Assembly: GCA_003222375.1 (NCBI GenBank)
Contig: QHVX01000147.1
Span: 1-9,298 of the forward strand
DNA from: Acidobacteriota bacterium
GTDB lineage: Bacteria > Acidobacteriota > Thermoanaerobaculia > Gp7-AA8
Length of the DNA stretch: 9,298 nt
Reading direction: 5' to 3'
The notes below the pieces were generated by a model. It worked only from the letters and a program-made list of their open reading frames with translations. It ran no database searches and had not been told where the DNA came from. Made by a program: the position numbers and the translations under genes. Positions 5,989-9,298 of this stretch are shown here, piece by piece. Position 1 is the stretch's first letter; each line of letters begins with the position of its first letter.

Positions 5989-6492
5989 ATGATGGCGCTT
6001 CGAATTCGAACGATCGAATGGGAAGATCCGAATCAGCTTGTGGAGCCGATGCGAAACCTCAGCGGTCTGGAGTTTCTGCAGAAGATTGCCAGGCGCGAGC
6101 TGCCGCCTCCGCCCATCGGCGCTCTGATGCAATTCAACGTCGTCGAGGTGAGTCCCGGCCGCGCGGTGTTCGCCGCACAACCGGAGGAGTTTCACTACAA
6201 CCCGATCGGAGTCGTTCATGGTGGTCTGGCGGCCACCCTTCTCGATTCAGCGATGGGGTGCGCCATCCATTCCATGCTGCCACTCGGCGTCGGATACACC
6301 ACGCTGGAAATCAAAGTGAACTTCGTGCGCGCGTTGACCGTCGCGACCGGTCCCGTGCGGAGCGAAGCGGAGGTGGTGCACATGGGAAGCCGCACTGCCA
6401 CAGCTCAGGGACGCCTTGTCGATTCGAAGGGAAAGCTGTACGCCCACGCCACGACGACGTGTCTCATCCTGTCGCAACAGAGGTCCGAGTGA
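5989..6492 (+). CDS. Hotdog-fold (PaaI-type) acyl-CoA thioesterase, copy 2
   Basis: A 167-residue hotdog thioesterase predicted to hydrolyse acyl-CoA. The signature HGGLAATLLDSAMG carries the likely catalytic Asp, followed by TTLEIKVNFVRA and GSRTATAQGRLVD. It is a clear paralogue of the 2366-2836 gene: LSGLEF against MSGLEY, shared VVEV, HGG..A.LLD and LYAHATTTC against VYAHGTATC. It differs by an N-terminal extension of about 15 residues. Two adjacent ATG codons (5989, 5992) are candidates; only a weak GAGAAG precedes them, so coupling to the SDR stop 5 nt upstream is likely. The open frame extends back to 5920, but that part is out-of-frame SDR sequence. Its stop overlaps the kinase GTG start. 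A CoA-recycling role for a substrate pool different from copy 1 is inference. Confidence 0.87.
   Translation: MMALRIRTIEWEDPNQLVEPMRNLSGLEFLQKIARRELPPPPIGALMQFNVVEVSPGRAVFAAQPEEFHYNPIGVVHGGLAATLLDSAMGCAIHSMLPLGVGYTTLEIKVNFVRALTVATGPVRSEAEVVHMGSRTATAQGRLVDSKGKLYAHATTTCLILSQQRSE
6479..6483 (+). promoter_or_regulatory. Shine-Dalgarno sequence deciding the kinase GTG start
   Basis: AGAGG lies 5 nt upstream of the GTG at 6489, inside the end of the thioesterase gene. It supports a GTG start that overlaps the preceding stop (GTGA) over the long upstream open extension, which is only out-of-frame thioesterase sequence. Confidence 0.6.
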
Positions 6493-7511
6493 CCGTCGAC
6501 ACCGCCCCCGTCCGGGCGAGCGAACAGCTTGACTGGTCGCGCATCGAAGAATTTCTTCGGCGGGCGTTGCCGGACTGCGCCAGCGCGCCGATGGAAGTCG
6601 AGCAATTTCCTGGCGGCCACTCGAATCTCACCTATCTGCTGCGATTCGGCGAGCACGAGATGGTCCTGCGCCGTCCGCCGTTTGGGCCGGTGCCGCCGCG
6701 CGCGCACGACATGGCGCGCGAATGTCGTCTGCTGCAGGCGGTACATCCGGTTTTTCCACTCGCGCCACGACCTTATCTTCTTTGTGAGGATCTCGCCGTT
6801 GCCGGATTCGTCTTCTACGTCATGGAGCGGCGCCGCGGCATTGTGATTCGCGAGGAGGAGCCACCAGGGTTCCGAGCCCATCGCCGCGCAATCAGTGAAG
6901 CGATGATCGACACACTCGCCGATCTGCACGCTGTCGACATCGCCAGGCACGGGCTCGATGCGCTGGGCAAACCGGCCGGCTTTGTCGCAAGACAGATTCG
7001 TGGATGGACCGAGCGGTGGCACGGGTCGAAGACCAGCGAATTGCCCGAGATGGAGGAGGTCGCGAAGTGGCTGGACAAGCGCATCCCCGCCGATCCGGCG
7101 CAACCGTCGCTGGTGCACGGCGACTACAAGCTCGACAACGTCATCCTCGATGCGTCGGCGCCCCACGGCCTGGTGGCGGTGCTCGACTGGGAGATGAGCG
7201 CCGTCGGCGATCCGCTGGTCGATCTGGGAATCGTGCTTTGCTACTGGCTCTACACCGACAGCGTGACGGCGCGTCCCGGATGGTTCACGCGCGCAGAAAT
7301 TCTCGAGCGCTACGCCAGGCGGTCGAATCGAGCAGTCGATAACATCGCGCTCTACGAAGTCTTCGCGGTTTTCAAGCTCGCGGTCGTTCTGCAGCAGATC
7401 TACGCCCGTTACGTGCGAGGACAGACGGATGACCCGCGCTTCGCAACGCTCGGCGAGCGCGTCACGCGGCTGGCCCGAAAGGCGTCGTCGCTGTCGGGGG
7501 AGCTCGGATGA
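6489..7511 (+). CDS. APH-fold acyl-CoA kinase, LvaA / ACAD10-11 kinase-domain type
   Basis: A 340-residue phosphotransferase of the aminoglycoside-phosphotransferase fold. The nucleotide loop PGGHSNLTYLL is at 41-51, VLRRPP at 59-64 occupies the usual lysine strand, the Brenner motif HGDYKLDN is at 210-217 (Asp212 catalytic, Asn217 metal ligand), and LDWE at 232-235 provides the second metal-binding Asp233. Relatives include LvaA of Pseudomonas levulinate catabolism and the N-terminal domains of mammalian ACAD10/ACAD11, which phosphorylate 4-hydroxyacyl-CoA so that a partner dehydrogenase can move the oxygen to C3. Here the matching dehydrogenase is a separate, broken gene at 4004-5124. The gene is translationally coupled on both sides (GTGA in, ATGA out). 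Antibiotic resistance is unlikely given this context. Fold and kinase motifs are firm; the substrate is inferred. Confidence 0.87.
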   Translation: MTVDTAPVRASEQLDWSRIEEFLRRALPDCASAPMEVEQFPGGHSNLTYLLRFGEHEMVLRRPPFGPVPPRAHDMARECRLLQAVHPVFPLAPRPYLLCEDLAVAGFVFYVMERRRGIVIREEEPPGFRAHRRAISEAMIDTLADLHAVDIARHGLDALGKPAGFVARQIRGWTERWHGSKTSELPEMEEVAKWLDKRIPADPAQPSLVHGDYKLDNVILDASAPHGLVAVLDWEMSAVGDPLVDLGIVLCYWLYTDSVTARPGWFTRAEILERYARRSNRAVDNIALYEVFAVFKLAVVLQQIYARYVRGQTDDPRFATLGERVTRLARKASSLSGELG

Positions 7512-8533
7512 AAAACACGCAAGTGATTTTCAAGAGCCGCCCGGAGGATTTTCCGAGCGAAGACAACTTCGAGATCGTTCAAAGCGACGTGCCGCAGGCC
7601 GGCGAGGGTCAGGTGCTTCGCAAGACGATCTATCTCTCCGTCGATCCGTACATGCGCGGACGCATGAGCACAATGCGCTCCTATGCCGAGCCGGCCAAGC
7701 TCGGCGAGCCGATGGTCGGATCGACGATCAGCGAAGTCATCGAGTCGAAGAATCCCCGCTACCAGGCCGGCGATTACGTTCTCGGACTCGACGGCTGGCA
7801 GGCCTACGCCGCCTCCGATGGCAAGGGTTTGCGCAAGCTCGACCCGGCACAGGCGCCCATCACGACTTCCGTCGGCGTCCTCGGCATGCCGGGCCTCACC
7901 GCGTATGTCGGTCTGCTGGACATTGGCCGCCCGAAAGAAGGGGAGACCGTCGTCGTCTCCGCGGCGGCAGGCGCAGTCGGCTCGCTCGCCGGACAGATCG
8001 CAAAGATCAAAGGCTGCCGTGTCGTCGGAACGGCGGGTTCAGACGAGAAATGCACCTACGTCGTCAACGATCTCGGATTCGACGTCTGCATCAACTACAA
8101 AACGCAAGACCTCAAGGAAGCGTTCAAAGCTGCATGCCCGAATGGAATCGATATCTACTTCGATAACGTCGGCGGCGATGTCCTCGACGCGGTGCTGAAG
8201 CGGATCAACGTTCACGCACGCATTCCGCTCATCGGCCTGATCTCGCAATACTGCGATGCCAAGCCGCGGCCGGGTCCCAACCTCGGATCGATTCTGAGCA
8301 ACCGCGCGCTGATCCAGGGAATGATCGTTTTCGATCACACCGACCGCACGCCCGATTTTCTGCGCGACATGACGCAGTGGCTGCGGGAGGGGAAGGTGCG
8401 CTATCGCGAGGACATCGTGCAGGGCGGCCTCGAAAATGCCGCGCGCGCGTTCATCGGACTTTTTGAAGGAGAGAACATCGGCAAGCGAATCGTGCAGGTG
8501 GCTCCCGATCCGACGCGGAAGGAGAAGCGATGA
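7508..8533 (+). CDS. MDR-family NADPH-dependent enone/alkenal reductase (CurA/PTGR-like)
   Basis: A 341-residue zinc-independent medium-chain reductase of the leukotriene B4 dehydrogenase / prostaglandin reductase / curcumin reductase group. These enzymes reduce the C=C bond of alpha,beta-unsaturated ketones and aldehydes, including 4-hydroxyalkenals, with NADPH. Visible features are SVDPYMRGRMS (44-54), MPGLTAYVGLLDIG (127-140), the nucleotide motif SAAAGAVGS (151-159), FDNVGGDVLD (218-227) and the C-terminal substrate region with GMIVFDH (271-277). No structural or catalytic zinc cysteine cluster is seen. The start overlaps the kinase stop (ATGA), with GGGGGAG at 7496-7502. The context suggests saturating an enone or alkenal before the acid enters kinase-dependent beta-oxidation; the exact substrate is unknown. 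Confidence 0.9.
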   Translation: MKNTQVIFKSRPEDFPSEDNFEIVQSDVPQAGEGQVLRKTIYLSVDPYMRGRMSTMRSYAEPAKLGEPMVGSTISEVIESKNPRYQAGDYVLGLDGWQAYAASDGKGLRKLDPAQAPITTSVGVLGMPGLTAYVGLLDIGRPKEGETVVVSAAAGAVGSLAGQIAKIKGCRVVGTAGSDEKCTYVVNDLGFDVCINYKTQDLKEAFKAACPNGIDIYFDNVGGDVLDAVLKRINVHARIPLIGLISQYCDAKPRPGPNLGSILSNRALIQGMIVFDHTDRTPDFLRDMTQWLREGKVRYREDIVQGGLENAARAFIGLFEGENIGKRIVQVAPDPTRKEKR

Positions 8534-9294
8534 GCGAAGTCCTGCTCGAGAAACCGGCCGACGGCATCGCGGTGGTGCGCCTGAACCGGCCGGAAGTCCG
8601 CAACGCACTCAATCTGACTGTGCGGGACCTGCTCGCTAAACACTTTACGGATCTCGGGAACGACGCGGACACGCGTTGCATCATCTTGACCGGCGGTGAC
8701 AAGGTCTTCGCCGCCGGTGCCGACATCCGCGACATGGTCGATCGGACGCCGATCGAGGTCATGGCCCGACGCGATCTCTGGAAGCCGATCGCATCGTGTC
8801 CCAAGCCGGTGATCGCTGCCGTCAACGGTTACGCGTTAGGCGGCGGATGCGAGCTCGCCATGCACGCCGACATCATCGTCGCCGGCGAGGGAGCGAGCTT
8901 CGGGCAGCCGGAAGTGCGCATCGGAATCATGCCGGGCGCCGGCGGCACGCAGCGCCTGACTCGCGCGGTCGGAAAGTTCCGAGCCATGCGGATGCTGCTG
9001 ACCGGAGAGCCGGTGACCGCCCGCGATGCTCTGGCGATGGGGCTGGTGAGCGAAGTGGTCGCCGACGCGGAAGTCTTCCAGACCGCGCTCCGCATCGCGA
9101 AAACGATCGTATCGATGCCGCCATTGGCCGTCATGCAGATCAAGGAAGTTACGCTGGCGGGACAGGATGCCTCGCTGGAAGCCGCCATGATCCTGGAGCG
9201 GAAGGCCTTCCAGCTACTCTTCTCGACCACCGATCAGAAAGAAGGGATGCGTGCCTTTCTGGAGAAACGGAAGCCGGAGTTTCGCGGACGATGA
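8530..9294 (+). CDS. Enoyl-CoA hydratase / isomerase family protein
   Basis: A 254-residue crotonase-fold enzyme, most likely a 2-enoyl-CoA hydratase. The first oxyanion-hole motif AAGADI is at 61-66, the second and first catalytic glutamate are in GGGCE (104-108, Glu108), and the second catalytic glutamate is in FGQPE (Glu128), followed by PGAGGTQRL (135-143). Both glutamates needed for hydration are present, arguing against a pure isomerase or thioesterase variant. Length matches the stand-alone family. AAGGAG at 8519-8524 precedes the ATG by 5 nt, and the start overlaps the reductase stop (ATGA). It duplicates the activity of the FadN C-terminal domain, so a different chain length or branch is plausible. 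Confidence 0.93.
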   Translation: MSEVLLEKPADGIAVVRLNRPEVRNALNLTVRDLLAKHFTDLGNDADTRCIILTGGDKVFAAGADIRDMVDRTPIEVMARRDLWKPIASCPKPVIAAVNGYALGGGCELAMHADIIVAGEGASFGQPEVRIGIMPGAGGTQRLTRAVGKFRAMRMLLTGEPVTARDALAMGLVSEVVADAEVFQTALRIAKTIVSMPPLAVMQIKEVTLAGQDASLEAAMILERKAFQLLFSTTDQKEGMRAFLEKRKPEFRGR

Positions 9295-9298
9295 GCGA
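9291..9298 (+). CDS. Possible start of a further operon gene, cut by the window edge
   Basis: ATGA at 9291-9294 combines the hydratase stop with a possible start codon, the same 4-nt overlap seen at other junctions in this operon. Only ATG, AGC and two more bases are visible, so no product can be named. The nearest purine-rich stretch (GGAG at about 9275) is further away than at the other junctions. Confidence 0.35.

Noticed and set aside
6018..6488. N-terminal extension of the kinase frame
   Set aside because: It is the second thioesterase gene read out of frame; the protein is Arg/Gly-rich without domain features, and the GTG at 6489 gives the usual family length.
6489..7511. Aminoglycoside resistance kinase
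   Set aside because: The fold is shared, but the setting among beta-oxidation genes and the pairing with an ACAD10/11-like dehydrogenase favour an acyl-CoA kinase.

Overview
The window is a compact, strongly GC-rich stretch of bacterial chromosome in which every gene lies on the + strand. It encodes a fatty-acid / acyl-CoA degradation cluster. The GC-rich codon use, the FadN-type multienzyme (dehydrogenase domain first, hydratase domain last) and three kinds of dispersed-looking palindromic repeat suggest an environmental bacterium. An Acidobacteriota-like lineage is my guess from general resemblance, not a demonstrated assignment.

Layout. Positions 1-106 hold a hairpin plus T-tract (probable end of an upstream gene, or half of an inverted REP-like pair), a second hairpin, a third hairpin and a strong Shine-Dalgarno sequence. 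Then come: a FadN-like 3-hydroxyacyl-CoA dehydrogenase/enoyl-CoA hydratase (107-2365); a hotdog thioesterase (2366-2836); an acetyl-CoA acyltransferase (2833-4002); an ACAD10/11- or LvaC-like acyl-CoA dehydrogenase broken by an internal deletion of roughly 43 nt (4004-5124); an 83-nt near-perfect palindrome (5129-5211); a DHRS7-like short-chain dehydrogenase (5216-5983); a second, paralogous thioesterase (5989-6492); an APH-fold kinase of the LvaA / ACAD10-11 kinase-domain type (6489-7511); a zinc-free MDR enone/alkenal reductase (7508-8533); a stand-alone enoyl-CoA hydratase (8530-9294); and probably the first codons of another gene at 9291. Most junctions are 4-nt ATGA/GTGA overlaps, so this reads as one translationally coupled operon. 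The only real gap is the palindrome, which splits it into two blocks, each with one enoyl-CoA hydratase activity and one thioesterase.

How the genes fit together (inference). FadN, thiolase and the extra hydratase supply the hydration, oxidation and cleavage steps of beta-oxidation. The kinase plus the ACAD10/11-like dehydrogenase are the unfused counterparts of the two domains of mammalian ACAD10/ACAD11 and of LvaA/LvaC in levulinate catabolism. In those systems a 4-hydroxyacyl-CoA is phosphorylated and converted to a 3-hydroxyacyl-CoA that beta-oxidation can use. With the alkenal/enone reductase and the SDR, the operon could serve gamma-hydroxy fatty acids, such as those derived from lipid-peroxidation products. 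The broken dehydrogenase is the weak point: the pathway is decaying here, is complemented elsewhere, works through a split protein, or the deletion is an assembly artefact.

The most notable non-coding signals are a palindromic repeat lying in frame inside the hydratase domain of fadN (1589-1646), the 83-nt palindrome that buries the SDR ribosome binding site, and the hairpin-dense leader. No tRNA, rRNA, CRISPR array, transposase gene or convincing sigma-70 promoter was seen, and no gene-free stretch exceeds about 110 bases.
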